Assembly: GCF_000149955.1 (NCBI RefSeq)
Contig: NC_030989.1
Location: forward strand, 4,166,402-4,230,401
DNA from: Fusarium oxysporum f. sp. lycopersici 4287
Taxonomy: Eukaryota > Ascomycota > Sordariomycetes > Hypocreales > Nectriaceae
Length of the DNA: 64,000 nt
Direction of reading: 5' to 3'
Part shown: piece after piece, positions 24,732 to 37,170 of the stretch
Position numbering within the stretch: position 1 is the stretch's first letter
Layout of the letters: each line of letters begins with the position of its first letter
The notes under the pieces: model-generated
The model's database searches: none
Seen by the model: the letters and a program-made list of their open reading frames with translations, nothing else
Told to the model about the DNA's origin: nothing
Program-made: the position numbers and the translations under genes

Positions 24732-26453
24732 ATGACTACATCAACTCCTGACCCTTACGAGATCCTGGGTGTTGCCAAAGATGCGCAACTGCCCGAGATT
24801 CGATCTGCGCACCGAAAGCTCGTTCTCAAGTGCCATCCCGATAAGGTTCAAGACCCAACATTAAAGGCCCAGAAGCAGGACGAGTTTCAAAGGGTTCAAA
24901 CTGCCTACGAATTATTGGCCGACGAAAAGGCGCGAAAACGCTATGATGATCAGGCCCGGTTAGCAGAACTCCGCGAGCAGATGCGGGCGAAGGCTGCTGC
25001 GAGCGCATCAAGTCGCCCTTCTGCTTCAGCCACCGCGAGCCCCTCGTCAAGTCGACCTACACCTACATCTACAACATATAAATACGAAATTCGCACTAAT
25101 GACCGCACATACAAGACGGACCGACAGCCATCGCCTATCCGGGGTTATTCTTCATATTCGCGTTCTTATGAGGATGAGCATCCTCGCGCTGCCGATATCT
25201 TTGAGGGAGTTCGAACTGTGAGAAGGGAAAAGTCTTATCAAGACAAGACTACAAAGCGCGAAGAGAGGGAGAGGGAGAAAGAGTTGGAACGAGCGCGAGA
25301 GAAGGAATATGCCCGAGAACTCCGAGAGAAGGAGCGTGAGCGTGAGCGACGGAGAAGAGCCGACGAAGCCATTCGCCGTGCTGAGAAGGAGAACAAGGAG
25401 GCTGAGAAGGAAGCCCGACGTGCTGAGAAGAAGAGCCGCGATAAGTCTCGCAAGCGAGATACTGAGGAGAAGAAGCGACATACGAAGCCTTACATTGAGA
25501 CCTACGATGGTGAGCCCATCTCATCAAAGTCCGAGAAGAAGAAGTCCAGCAAGAAGCACGATGAGCGACGCGAGCGTGATCGATCATCACACCGTGAGGA
25601 GGCACCTCCCACGACAAGCTCAATGCACCCGCCACCCATTCCTGTGGAATACCAGGATAAGACCAACGCTGCACTCAACTATATCCAGGCCTCTAGAAGT
25701 AAAGGCTCATACGCTTCTCGACACATGGTTCAACCTCCCGCTCCTACTCCTCCTCCAGTCGGCTCTCCTTTCGCTGCTCCGGCTGACGATGACGATGCCC
25801 GCCGATCATCCGCCAAACCTAGACGCGGATCCACCGGCGAGAAGGCTTACAAGCCTGAGGTTGTCGATGATCCTATCGAGGCTACTCCTCCTACCGCTCG
25901 TCCTCATATGCACAAGTCAGCCACAGCTACTGGCGCACCTACCACATCTCCTCCCAGACGGACGAATACTATGCCCAATGAGGGTTACAGTCGCCACGTC
26001 CCAGGCATCTCTCGAGCTCAAACCTTCAGTGGCGCGTATCCTGAGCCCGATCCCCGCGGCCGTGGTCGCACAAGGATGCAAGCTCAGGTCCCTGAGAGTG
26101 ATGATGAGGATGATTATGAACGCTACCGACGGGAACGGGAGCGTAAGTCTCACCGCAGCAGCAAGAAGCATCGCTCTCCTGAGTCGCGTGGCGAACATGT
26201 GATGCAGTACCGAGTAAATGATGGCCGCACAACGCTACAGAACTCATACTCACGCGCCACCCCTACTGAGGAGGCTTACTCGTACTACGCCAACCAACCC
26301 AACGTTCGTATCGTTGAGCGTCCTTCCATGCCTTCTCGCGATGCTGCCTACTCTGCTAGCTACGGCAACTACCCCGGAAAGGTCAAGACTTCAAGTTACG
26401 GCGATGTGCAATTTAGCGAGTACCCAGCTTACCGCGAAGCCTATGCTGCCTAG
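24732..26453 (+). CDS. J-domain (DnaJ) protein with long charged tail
   Basis: A single uninterrupted frame of 573 aa starts at ATG 24732 in good context (CAACATGAC). Residues 7-75 form a class C-type J domain: DPYEILGV, HRKLVLKCHPDK (HPD at 35-37, which stimulates Hsp70 ATPase), VQTAYELLADEKARKRYDD. From about 165 to 290 there is a long Arg/Glu/Lys-rich segment (REKERERERRRRADE type), predicted to be a single alpha-helix or coiled coil. A Pro/Ser-rich region and a Tyr-rich end (YGDVQFSEYPAYREAYAA) follow. There is no zinc-finger or C-terminal substrate domain, so it is not a class I or II DnaJ. A nuclear or RNA-processing role is possible from the RS/RE-like composition, but that is inference. 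Confidence 0.88.
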   Translation: MTTSTPDPYEILGVAKDAQLPEIRSAHRKLVLKCHPDKVQDPTLKAQKQDEFQRVQTAYELLADEKARKRYDDQARLAELREQMRAKAAASASSRPSASATASPSSSRPTPTSTTYKYEIRTNDRTYKTDRQPSPIRGYSSYSRSYEDEHPRAADIFEGVRTVRREKSYQDKTTKREEREREKELERAREKEYARELREKERERERRRRADEAIRRAEKENKEAEKEARRAEKKSRDKSRKRDTEEKKRHTKPYIETYDGEPISSKSEKKKSSKKHDERRERDRSSHREEAPPTTSSMHPPPIPVEYQDKTNAALNYIQASRSKGSYASRHMVQPPAPTPPPVGSPFAAPADDDDARRSSAKPRRGSTGEKAYKPEVVDDPIEATPPTARPHMHKSATATGAPTTSPPRRTNTMPNEGYSRHVPGISRAQTFSGAYPEPDPRGRGRTRMQAQVPESDDEDDYERYRRERERKSHRSSKKHRSPESRGEHVMQYRVNDGRTTLQNSYSRATPTEEAYSYYANQPNVRIVERPSMPSRDAAYSASYGNYPGKVKTSSYGDVQFSEYPAYREAYAA

Positions 26454-27720
26454 ACAGCTGAGCCGACCTCTTATGTATCGTCCTCGGACTTCATTTCACG
26501 GCGTTTGACGCATGTATTCCACCATATCGGGTTTTATTTATCATCTCAGCCTGGGCATTGATATTTGTTGTTCTATTGTTTCATACACTTTACGAAACGA
26601 AACATGTCTTACGAAATACGAAATTTACCTCGATCGCAGACAGGCGATTCGGGATGCGGGATGAACGGCGCGACGAGCAGTGTGATTGTTTTGTTTGTTT
26701 TTACCATTTAGCTCCTGGCATCTGGAAGGAATTTGGATCACAGTGGAAAGACAAGTTTGCATAATAGACTGTGTGTTCTTGACTTTGTCACCGTGTGGTC
26801 TTTGTGACCTCAGGGCCAAATCATTGTACGTCGTTGGGAGTGCGACATGCATGGCATCGGAAGGGATGGCTCTCAGTATTTTTCTTTTTCTTACATATCA
26901 TCATCGGCGTTGGGGATATCACACTCGCTCTGGTTTCTTAGTTACTCGGCTGAACGAGACATAGCAGATAGAGAGATGAGGCAGGGTGATACATGGCCTG
27001 GCTTGGTTAGAAATGAAGCTAATTCGCCTCACATTTGACTTTCCTTGTGACTTGATGTGAATGTTACCCTGAACCAAGCCTCAAGGCCCGAGGAAGCAAA
27101 GGACCTGAAACGAGCATGTAAACAATGAATACCATGATTAAATTTTAAGATTCATTTGAACATAGACTAGGATTTCTGGCACCTAGCTTGAGGTTGGAGG
27201 CAAACCATAGGGACACGCAAACCCCATCTCACGACAACTTCACATAACAAAGCCTTGTCTTCAACCTAACCTATAGTCATGAAATGATCCACCAATGTAA
27301 ACCTATTGGTAGAATTCCCGATCCAATCAGTATGTAGATACTGCTCGCCACCTCTAACAGCCTCTTGGCAGGCCAAGTTGAGACATGTGAAGTCCTCAAA
27401 CTCATGGTGGCGACTTACATGTAGGGGCACAAGCTGACAGCATTTCCATGCCGTGAATTGATTAACGGTAATGATTAACTGTTTGTGATATCGCCACCAC
27501 CTTAAACGGGCGAAATCCGATACGTCAGGCCGCAGGCTGAGTCATATGTCAAACGCCCTGAGCTGCAATGCGGCCTCGGTGAGAGCTATTGTCCCCGTCG
27601 TGGCGGCCAGTATCCGAACAATATCTCATCAGTCCGCCTTAGTAAGAGATGCGGGTACTCGATCCAAGCGAATGTATGCACCGGGGATAAATATTCTTGG
27701 AAGTTATGCAATTGAGGCGG
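26454..27720. other. intergenic, no gene seen
   Basis: This is the 3' flank of the J-domain gene and ordinary-looking intergenic sequence. Short frames (for example 26686-26964) show no family features. From about 27.5 kb the sequence grades into the degraded repeat region. Confidence 0.4.
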
Positions 27721-27725
27721 GATCA

Positions 27726-28360
27726 TGTTTGCTTCCCGAGATCTTGACGGGAGAGAACCTCTTCGGGGAAGATGTGCCCGAGTAAAGTGTTGAAGTGGTC
27801 TATTTTAAGTCTGATGCATGGCTTAACAGGAAAAAGACCTGGAAGGTAACAGAATTGTCGAGTCTGGACTCCCGATGATGTTGGTATGCTCAAGGAAGTT
27901 GTTCGGCCGGCTGAAGCTGAATATCGGTGGTGGGAAGACATCTGGTGGACGGAATGGTGCATTGATGAGGGAACTGTGGTATCAGAACTGCAACTTTCCG
28001 CTGACTATGTCATGATTTGGCTTCTGCTCCGGTGTCGTGACGTTTGCTTCCCGAGAGAAGGACGGGAGAACATGCCATTACGGAAGATGACGAGGTATTA
28101 ACGGGTAGTGTTGTTAAACTACTGCCTGAAATGAGGAGATGAGGGCTTAGAGGATTGCCGCATTGTAAAAATGATGGCTGGTTCTGGATTTCTAGCGATG
28201 TTGGGATGCCTGATCAGGCTGTTGGGTGAGTTGAGGTGGGATATCTGTGGCAGGAAGACATCTGGCGGTTGGACAGGTACATTGAGGAAGGGGCTGTAGT
28301 ATTTGGACTATGAGTGTTTACTGAAAGTGGTGATGTACATTTTATTCCAGCATCTGGGGT
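27726..28360 (+). repeat. diverged tandem duplication, unit about 315-320 bp
   Basis: Two ordered matches show a tandem duplication. GTTTGCTTCCCGAGA...GACGGGAGA occurs at 27727 and again at 28042 (offset 315). GAAGACATCTGG followed by a CATTGA-GA-G block occurs at 27934 and again at 28254 (offset 320). Between them GATGTTGG-ATGC also recurs at about the same offset. A third, partial copy is suggested by TGTCGTGATGTC near 28395 against TGTCGTGACGTT near 28034. The copies differ by substitutions and small indels and encode related but broken peptides (EDIWWTEWCIDEG in the first). I do not recognise the source gene. Confidence 0.6.
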
Positions 28361-28849
28361 CTGCTTTTGGGAGTACGGATGGTGGTGCATCGACTGTCGT
28401 GATGTCGAACGACTCAAGTAGACTCGGCGTGAATTACATACATTATCTTCGAGAGGAGCAAATAACTTCCGAGTCATGGGAAAAACTTGACTCGGGATGG
28501 TTTGAGACTCCAATTGAGTAATGGGAATAATCATGGAGAAGAAATTGGAGTGTACGCACAGTAGCTCATTGGTGATGTGTCCAGAACATCAGCAAACGTA
28601 AGTTGTCATGCACGAAGCCGTGCCCAAGCTCAGCATGCAAATCGTGGACATCATATTGGCTACTTTTGTATTATATTCGGGCCGTGAGGGGGCGGCCGGT
28701 GTCTTTGCGAGTCTTTTTGAAGAGCAGTCTGTTTGTATCCATTGGTCTACATTGGCACAGAGCATCTTCTGGGACTGAAGAACGTCAGATTGATCAGTTT
28801 AGCCCTCTCTACATTCTTTGCACTGTTTATGGTGTCGCATTGATATGTG

Positions 28850-29040
28850 CATCAAAGCAAATGCGACCAGTGCAAAATCTGCATAGGAGAGAACGTTGAG
28901 AGTTCTGCACTGATCAATCTGAACACTTCGCCAAATACCAGAAGAAGGTACAGCATGAGTGTCCAAACTGTGGTAATAAATTTACGCGCAACGGCAATCT
29001 TAGAACACATCTCATCTCATCAAGTTCGACAGCTGGGCAA
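28850..29040 (+). pseudogene. C2H2 zinc-finger gene fragment
   Basis: In one frame the sequence reads KCDQCKICIGENV, the start of a zinc finger. After a frame change it reads HFAKYQKKVQHECPNCGNKF and TRNGNLRTHL, a good C2H2 finger (C-x2-C with RNGNLRTH). No start, stop or splice sites connect these pieces into an intact gene, so this is a decayed fragment of a C2H2 protein. Confidence 0.5.
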
Positions 29041-29093
29041 GGACAGCCTTACTCTCCTGCTCTTGTTTGTGTACGCATGCCCTTGGTGACCAG

Positions 29094-29312
29094 TCTCTCG
29101 AAGACAGTAGTTACGTCAATGGGGTGTTCAACCCGATTATTGACAAGATTGTGAGCTTGGTAGACTCAGAAATGACTGTGGTTAAAGAACTGACAGAAGA
29201 TCATGTGCGAGTGAGTAGTCTCCAGGCCGGATAGAATTGAATCTTACTGATATAAGGGTTTCAAGGTCATTGTGGCTGGAGAGTTTCTCAGGCCAAGTGG
29301 CACCCTGTTACC
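29094..29312 (+). pseudogene. Hsp70-like gene fragment
   Basis: The frame reads DSSYVNGVFNPIIDKIVSLV up to 29210. After a plausible intron (GTGAGT...TATAAG, 29211-29256) it continues as GFKVIVAGEFLRPSGTL. This matches the part of fungal Hsp70-like actin-fold ATPases where F-P-x-D-x-I and VDSE lead into the second phosphate loop (usually VGGFG-S-YL). Here the glycine-rich loop is altered to AGEFLRPSG. Nothing before or after gives a complete ATPase domain, so it is a remnant. Confidence 0.4.
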
Positions 29313-29319
29313 CCAAGTT

Positions 29320-32300
29320 GAACATTCTGGATGATACTTGTCGTTATCGGCGTTGAGTGGTGGGCTACACATGTCATGATCTACCGGCTGGTCTGAGAGG
29401 CATTTGAACGAACAGCTTGTTTGTAGCTTCAGGCTACAAGCGAGATTAACGTTTTGGATGTCCTGTCAACTTGTTGGCTGTACATGTCCCATTCAGCATC
29501 ATAATCTTGGCCACTAAACGATTCGTTTCAACGCCTTCAATACCTCGAATGTCGTATACGCATCATCCCTGCAATACTCGCAAGGACCCAGTCAGAAGCA
29601 CACCTTCACTCTAGACGACAATGAGGAACAAACATTGGGTTACTATCTCATCACGGAAAAAGGATACTGTCAATTCGCAAGGGCGACGTCACTCGCCACA
29701 CGTCATTCTTCAAGAAAACCCTGACTCAGATCCAGACGGCAATGATCTGAACCATACACTCCAGTGCCGACTCGACGAGCATGATGGTCCACAGCCGCCC
29801 TTCGGTCCTCCACCAAGCCCTATTAAGCACCAGTGCCGAAACTTGGAGCCCCTATTCCCCCTATTGCGAACCACCTTCGTCAGTCTGTGGAGCATCAAGA
29901 TGAACAGCTTGTTTGTAATACAAATGAAGTTAACGTTCTTGGTGCCCCATTTCTAGACGATGCGTTTACCTCTTGATAACGGACCAAGTGGTTAGAGTGG
30001 TTCAGAGTCAGTGAAAACAGTCTGAAGGCCAAGAAAAGAATCAAAGGGCCTGGAACAATAATGAAGCATACTGAGAGACGTTTACCAAGCGTGCTCTCAT
30101 GTTAGGAAGCCCCTTTGCGCTCGAGCAGTTCCAATCTCAAACCAGAGCATAAACGAAACGCCCGGCTAAGGCCAAGGTGGATGGAAAACAAGCGCTTCGG
30201 GATATTGGTGATATGATGCCGAGCAGTATCGCGATCTGTAAGGAGACAATTACCACAGAGAAGAAGGACATAAGCGCGGCTTCGTGCTTGCATAGCGCCA
30301 GCCTTCACATGAACACAGTCGAGCAGCAGAGAATTGAGCAGGCCGATGACAAAGCTGTTGACATGTTGTACCAAGCCTATGCCCAGATACGCGCTCCTAC
30401 AGCAGTTGCTCCTCAAGCCCTTGTTGCTCATCCTCAATAATTGACTCGCCAGCGCAGGTAGCCAGGCGACTCTGGTTCATATGCTCCGCCGCCTTCAATG
30501 GCCTATTGAAGAGTCGCTGAATCTTCTACCGGAGTACTACTCCAGTCATCGCATCAAGCCCAATCGATGAGCTTGGCCGGGCGAGAGAGACTACAGCGAT
30601 CCGCCCGTTCAACATCCGGCTCGCCGAGGCCCGGGCAGGTGAGCTAGGTATCTACGCAACGGCAGAGTACGGCAACGACGGATATGCGATACTATGATCA
30701 ATCCTGAAGTTGCAGTACAACTTCACTTCTCGGGCCGTCGCATTTCGGCTGTCACTGTCTCAAACCCGGCGAAGACGCTCGAAGACCACCTCAAGTCCGA
30801 TCGACGCTGCGACGACCGCTATGTCATCCAGGCGGTGCATCACGACAAGGCTTCCGAGAACCCGTCGGTCGCGTATGTATATGCTGACTCGCCAAAGCGT
30901 GAACATGATGAGTTTCAATTCATTCTCTGACTCTACCCCCCACTAAGCACGAAGGGTTATGGAAGACTGGGGTTAGGATAACTACGGAGAGGGGAGGTAT
31001 CCCCTTTGATGCGCTATATATCACACTCCCAATGATATATAGTGGCTTAGCCCGAGTTGCAGAACTATACGGCGATAAAGCCAAAAGGATTGGGATGAGA
31101 TTAGTGTCATCCTGGTGGGTGATACAATTCTCAAGATCGCCATGTCGAAGGGTGACTAGGCGGACAGCGATTGATACTCAGAGAGCCAGGGCTGACACCC
31201 CACGATCTTCTGGAGCTCCCAGATCCCCTCCCTCACCTTCACCATAGGCTTAATTACATCAACGCTGAAGTGAGAGTCGGTTTCTCCAACGGCAATATCA
31301 GTCATGTGGTGATTCCACGTCGTTTGTCAAGTGGCATTCAGATCCGTTCGAGGGGTCAATCGGACATTCTTTTCCGTGACCCGAGACAACATCCGACAAC
31401 CAGTTTCGGTCCTCTCGCTATTCCGTCACAAATATCGAGATCCTAGACCTTTGCACTTCATTTTTGTCTCGTTCTCGCCCTTGCACATACACTCAGTCTC
31501 CACCAACGCTTCAAGATGGGTGTTCTCACAATACATCAACAAAACAGTTCAAGAGCTACGATTTGTACTCAATATCATGTTTCATATTGCAGAGCAGATC
31601 GAACAGGCCACTCAAATCTTCGAGGATGTGACCAATATCTCTAATGAATGGAGGCCATACCTGATTGTGCACGTTGATATTCCCGTCGCATGGCTTTCCC
31701 CAAGTCCCAGACTGAAAGTGCGGCCTGAGCAACGAATCAAAGCTGTTTCTATCTCAACGAGTGATCATATACAATCAATTAACAGAAGAAAGACTTCAGC
31801 CCTGCTTTTTTGGGAGCTGTTATCAAGGGTTTAATTCCACGGCGAAGGCCTGGACAGCATCTGAATGGGACGGGAATTCTGGTGCTGTCTCAATCCTTCA
31901 AGAAGCCAATGAACTGAAGAAGAAGGCTTCCGAAGAGCTCTATCAGCTCAACCGAGCAATCGTATGAGACTACCGGCCTCGCAGGAACTTGAAGAGCTGA
32001 GTGTTGCGATCAAGCGAGATCTGGTGTCTATTAATGACATCGCTTACTATGTTCCTCACCGTCCTCATGGAGAGAACTTACATCTAAGCAAATGCGCCAT
32101 CTCCTCTCAGCCATCCGTCGACCCAGCTATAACAATCTTAATGATAAGCCTTCAAAGAAGCCATCAGGCGGTGTGTTCTCCAGGATAGCGCATCCCCTGA
32201 ACCTCTGGTTCAAGTATAAGGATCTTGCGAGGGTGGCCGCTTACGAACACAATCTGTCCTTGCGACATAAATTCGAGTCGAGCCATGCAATGCTGCTCCC

Positions 32301-33100
32301 ATTACAGCATGACCATCTCAGACTCAACACTCCAATCGGCCAAACCAATGGCGTCAATCGCTGATGGACAGCTGGTATCGATACTGTTGCCCTATCAGAT
32401 GAGAATCTGCATGATATCTTCACATGAAAGGCTAAAGACGATTGGTTCACCTCCTGCCTTCTCTTCTCACCTCAAGATAATCCCATTTCTAGAACATGGG
32501 TCCTTGCCTAGGTTTAGGATTAAGGCTGAGGCGTACTATTGCTCTTCTTCTAGACAAGCTGCAAACCTGGTCGACTCAGGTCGAATGCTCATCATCAACA
32601 ATGAAAAACAGTTCGATCTGGCCTCTGATTGCTGACGGCAAAGGATTTGGAGGTCGATGAAGTCTACTTAGAGGTCATGGAACAACGAACGAGCATCAAC
32701 AGCACGTCTGTTCAAGAAACGATGCTCGGGAGGATCACCAATTCATGAACCAGTCCGACCAGCAGCAGCTATTACATCCCCTGCTTAATGCTCCGTTCAT
32801 TTTGCTTCTATCTAAGCTCTTTAAGCTGGACATTCTTTATAAAAGCAAAAGAACCATTCCTTGTGTCATCCCAGTAGGGAAGAAAACTTGCATGCTTTAT
32901 GACGGCGCGAGCAAGAAGTGCCGGGGTTACTTACACAAGAGAGAGGCTCTACCCAAGGGCGAAAGTATTACAAGTGCTAGGGCTTCAAGCCTAACCTACA
33001 TGATTACAGAAGGACTTGCCGCGGCAGATGCCAGGCCTGTGTCGCAGATGATATTCGGCATGATCTATCAAAGTTCATCAAGAGGTCGCTTTATGGTCTG
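29320..33100. other. degraded accessory sequence with broken open frames
   Basis: Many frames of 60-170 codons appear on the plus strand (for example 30177-30440, 30694-30930, 31331-31834, 32092-32364). Stretches look protein-like, such as a helical GAVSILQEANELKKKASEEL near 31885-31945. All are cut by stops and frameshifts and none is a recognisable intact gene. A diverged direct repeat links GAACAGCTTGTTTGTA at 29410 to the copy at 29902, both followed by a TTAACGTT motif. I read this as a gene and repeat graveyard. Confidence 0.4.
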
Positions 33101-34560
33101 CGCTCAGCGAATCAGGTGTTGGAGAGAACGCAGCAAGACATCAAAGTATGGATCTTCACCGCACAGGACGATACCGCCAGATTCTGAGCCGTTATTAGAA
33201 AACATTGGTGAGTTAACAACTGCGATATAGTGGTTGGTTATTTTAACCTCCTCGTACCACCACGTCAGCCCTGCGCTCCGACCATCAATCAATTTCCTGA
33301 TGAGTCCAGTCCGGTGCCAAAACCAGAGCCAGCAAGATCTTAACAGTAAGTCAAATACCTCTTATAATTGTTCCTCTTATCTAATGCAATAAGCCCAAGT
33401 CTAGGGGCAAGAAGCAGGCAGACCCTAAACCGGATCCGAAGTCAACTAAGAGCAGCAAAACACCTATTACATCGCGCAAGCCTACCCGGGATGCGTGACG
33501 TCTCCCATTTCTCAATATGTCAAAGCATTCAAGCCCAGATACTCCACCAACGCAAAGCAGTCATAACTCCGCAAGTCACATACAATGCTAGATTTTTCTC
33601 TATCCCAGTAGAGTGTCTTCTTCCAGATTCGCCTACTCAAACATGATGTCTTCCCGACACTAACGCTGACAGCGTTATTGACAATCCTCTAGGCTCAGAG
33701 GACATCATCAGTTATTACACAGGGCACGGACCGTATGTTCCAACCTGACTTTGGAAAAGAGATGATGATCGAGGCAATACCCCGAATAAAGATCTGGGAG
33801 ACAACCAAGACGAGAAATTGGACAGTTCAACAACACCATGCTGTTCCGTCCCACTGTCCTCGTGCAACATAGATACGTTGGCTTGACAAGAACAGCACCC
33901 CTTCTCACAACCGCTCTGGTTCCCAGATCAGAGATACATCAAACGCCAAGAACCAGAGTATGTTTCGAGTTACAGGCTGGGAAGAATAATACTGACTTTT
34001 ATGTTCTCCGCGTTGGACCGAACTTTAGGGGAGCTCAGTCGAAGAGTGCACAACGGACCCGGAGTCTCCGCTATCGTCTCCTGAAAGTTGTGGCCTTTAT
34101 TGGGGATAGCTCTGCTCTGACCCCAGCAAAGTCGAGATCAAGAGTCATCTCAAGTGGTCACGCTCTGTCTCTCTACAAGGCAGCGACTCACAAACTATCT
34201 ACGGTTTGTATCAAGGATACATGCAGTGCCAGCGTCTTTTCTACATCATCGGTCGACCACGCCCCAGACGACACTCCGCTACTGCCCCAGGTCACACACA
34301 AAGTGCAAGGTGGCTCGTGGAAATACGTGGTTATTCGTCTTGGCGACGCCGTCCTCTTTAACTACGGGATAGTCCACTATTTGCTTCACAAGAAGAACAC
34401 CTGCATTCTTATGAGGAGAGGGAATGTTGTGCAGTCTTCTTGGAAGACCCTGTAAAACATTCCAGCCATAAGTTGTACTGGATTCATATGGCAGGACTCA
34501 AGATGCAACAGTGGCTTGCTCATGGCCGACACAGTCTAAGAATCTCTTCATGAGGCCATG
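33050..34560 (+). pseudogene. broken gene, possibly JmjC-like at its 3' end
   Basis: Pieces in the plus orientation follow one another with stops and frame changes between them. They are KFIKRSLYGLRSANQVLE near 33085, a Pro-rich PPRQPCAPTINQFPDESS near 33260, a Lys/Pro-rich linker (KSRGKKQADPKPDPKST) near 33400, and WKYVVIRLGDAVLFNYGIVH near 34320-34380. The last piece is followed by KLYWIHMAGLKMQQ after another frame change. The GDAV-F--G-VH pattern resembles the final strands of the JmjC/cupin fold, where a conserved His follows such a turn, but the resemblance is weak. The whole is clearly not an intact gene. Confidence 0.3.
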
Positions 34561-34569
34561 ACACACGAA

Positions 34570-36960
34570 GACCAACTGGAGACCGTCAGCGATCGCTCCT
34601 CCCCCTCAGGGAAGGCACATACACAGGGACCTATGGCCGCATATTCTTAAAAACGAAAAACGAGCTTACCTGCTTAAGGCGAGAAAGACTCCAGCAGCAG
34701 ACAAACATAAACGAAACCCACCGCTAACTTCTCGACCTGGAGCACCGCATACAAGCACTTAAGCAGCAGCTCGCAACATGCGAATAATGATCAAATCTAC
34801 TCAACTGGGCCGCATAGGCCGGACCATGACAAAGGTCACCAGACAAGAATCATCTCAGCCAACTAAGCCGAGAAATCTTGTTTCAACTTTCAGCTTACTT
34901 ACAATTAATGAGCCGATGCAGGAACCTTTGAATGCCCCTGACATTGAACGGCATCAGCAGATGAACCAAGACGGAACTACAGATGAGGCAGTTCCAAAAT
35001 TCACCTGACGATGTTTTGGACCAAGACCAGATGCAAAGCCCTTGCTCCAAGTACCGAAAAGATGCTTGACTCCCTTTATTCAGCTTCCCCAAAAGCATAA
35101 CAACAAGCAAGATCACACCGGCAGCCCTGGCCAGACAGCTCATAACACCCTCCTATCTAGAATATAATCTCTCTATAGCTACGAAGGAGGAGAGTATCTT
35201 AGATGAAATAATTCATAAAGCTAATAAATTAAAGCAGAAGACCTCTAGAAAGATTTATCTGTTTAACCAAGTCAAGGAAACATATAACCTCACTGAGAAG
35301 CGACAATTCGCCGAGAGACACATAGAGAATCTAAGATCAACAAAGATCATTCCAATGGGGGTTTCCACTATCAACAACATGTTGACACTGTCTCGACTCT
35401 TTTTACCCAAGACTCGTGAGAGGCCTCTGTCTCAGGCAGTCGCAGCATACATACCTTGTGGAAGAGGATATCTTGGCTAGATTGAAACCAGAGACTAGAG
35501 AGATCTTTACATTGCTCAGATATCGATATCGACCAAGATCGTATGAGATGGTGGCGCGACAGTTTCTTCCCAAGATTTAAATCTACTCAATCAGTGGAGT
35601 GAGACCTCGACGACCCGAACAAGAAACAGACAACCGTCGGTCAGCCATATCGTTCAGGATTGGGTCTGACGGAAAGAACCTCGTGATAAGCTGCGCGCTG
35701 TATGAATATCACGTTAGTGTTCCATCATGAATGATGGATGCTGTCGATCGAATGGGCAACATCGCCCGCCACACGCCCTTCAAGGAGGAAGCCTTGCCTC
35801 AGATTCGAGTTCAGTTCATTAAAGGGTTCAACTCAACCCGACCATCCAAACGATGCGATTATCGTATGTACGATGGAAGAAGCAGTAGAGGTGCGCAACC
35901 AAGGACCCCCAGAAATTCCGATCCTCGTTTATGGAGCTACGGATCACCGGATGACTACCTCTGGTGTTCTTGATATCCTTAGCTCAAGGGATTCGCTGGA
36001 CGTTCATGACGTCGAGAAGCTCCATGAAAAGAATATGCTCGATATGATGCAGGGGGTACCTGTTCCTTACCAACCATTCCTCAACGACCCCAACTCTCGA
36101 ATTCATGAGCTGCATTGCTTTCACATCATTTCAACGGTTCAAAAAGGGGTCTTGCGACAGCTTTTTGAAGCTGTGAAACCCCTCATTCACTTTGCTCTTT
36201 TAGTATCATAGTGTGCATTTTCTTCAACCATATATACGCCCCTGCCATGGCGTTGTACGATATTTGGGCTCGAAGAGCATGCGGCGAGCACTTCCACTAG
36301 AAGCATCAAGACACGTTACTGTCGCCGCTTATCAACGTGCTCTTTTTTTGCGCACACACCACGCAGGCGAAGAAAAGCCGAGTCTGCTTTGGGTTGAGTC
36401 ACTGTAACTGCAATTCGCAATCATACCCCAAGGTCATCACTTGGCATTATCGCAAATACGATAGGAGTCGTTATGCTCCTCAGTCTCGTCTGGCGTATTA
36501 GCCGTTCTTCAGCAGATTGAGGACTGGTCCACTGGAGAAGTACCTGAGACGGTCAAGGCCGGCAAGCGGAAGCTGCAGGAGGGGTTCACGACCGTTACGA
36601 AGATCAAGAAGCCTCGTACTCTTGACTCAACTAATGAGAATCAGAGGTCAAAGCTAGAACTCGCCAGGCGAAAGGTGAAGCCGAGACCAAAAGCGGAGAC
36701 TACGATAACGACGCCAACATGGAGCAAAAGAAGAAGAAGGCTCACGGCATCCCAAGACTGATTCGGTCTGCAATGGAGGTGGCTCAGGCTGCTTGCAGGT
36801 CTTATACAAGGTACAATGTCTTTTAGGTACTCAAGGGTATGTCAGTAGAGTAACAGAGGATCAAATAGCTTTCAGCTTCTAGTCCTATCTGTTTCTTGTC
36901 GCCATTTATTTTTATGTCTCAAAGTGAGAGATTTGAAGACATGTTAGTCTGGGAGGCCGA
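34570..36960. other. degraded accessory sequence, partly AT-rich
   Basis: Broken frames only. LLDLEHRIQALKQQLA near 34722-34770 looks like a leucine-zipper or coiled-coil remnant. The stretch 35160-35300 is AT-rich. The plus-strand frame at 35738-36211 (157 codons, ending in GVLRQLFEAVKPLIHFALLVS) reads like protein (DAIIVCTMEEAVEV, PEIPILVYGATDH) but has no start context, partner exons or known domain. Confidence 0.35.
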
Positions 36961-37170
36961 CCATCATATGACGTTGCCCCTCACGAACATCTGCAAAGGC
37001 CTCCAAACCTGCCAATGAGAGGTTATCAACTGCTCATCCGTAAACTCGCCATTGATCAGCATAAATACCCAGTGACTCTTCACTTTCTTCTGTCCCTCCT
37101 TCTTCCTCTTCATCAAATTCGCTTTTGTACTCTCGAGACCTGGTGTCCCTCTAATAAACCCCCATGTGTT

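Noticed and set aside
35160..35310. AT-rich patch as a possible transposase remnant
   Set aside because: Translation gives Lys/Ile/Asn-rich peptides without a DDE or helix-turn-helix motif that I can identify.
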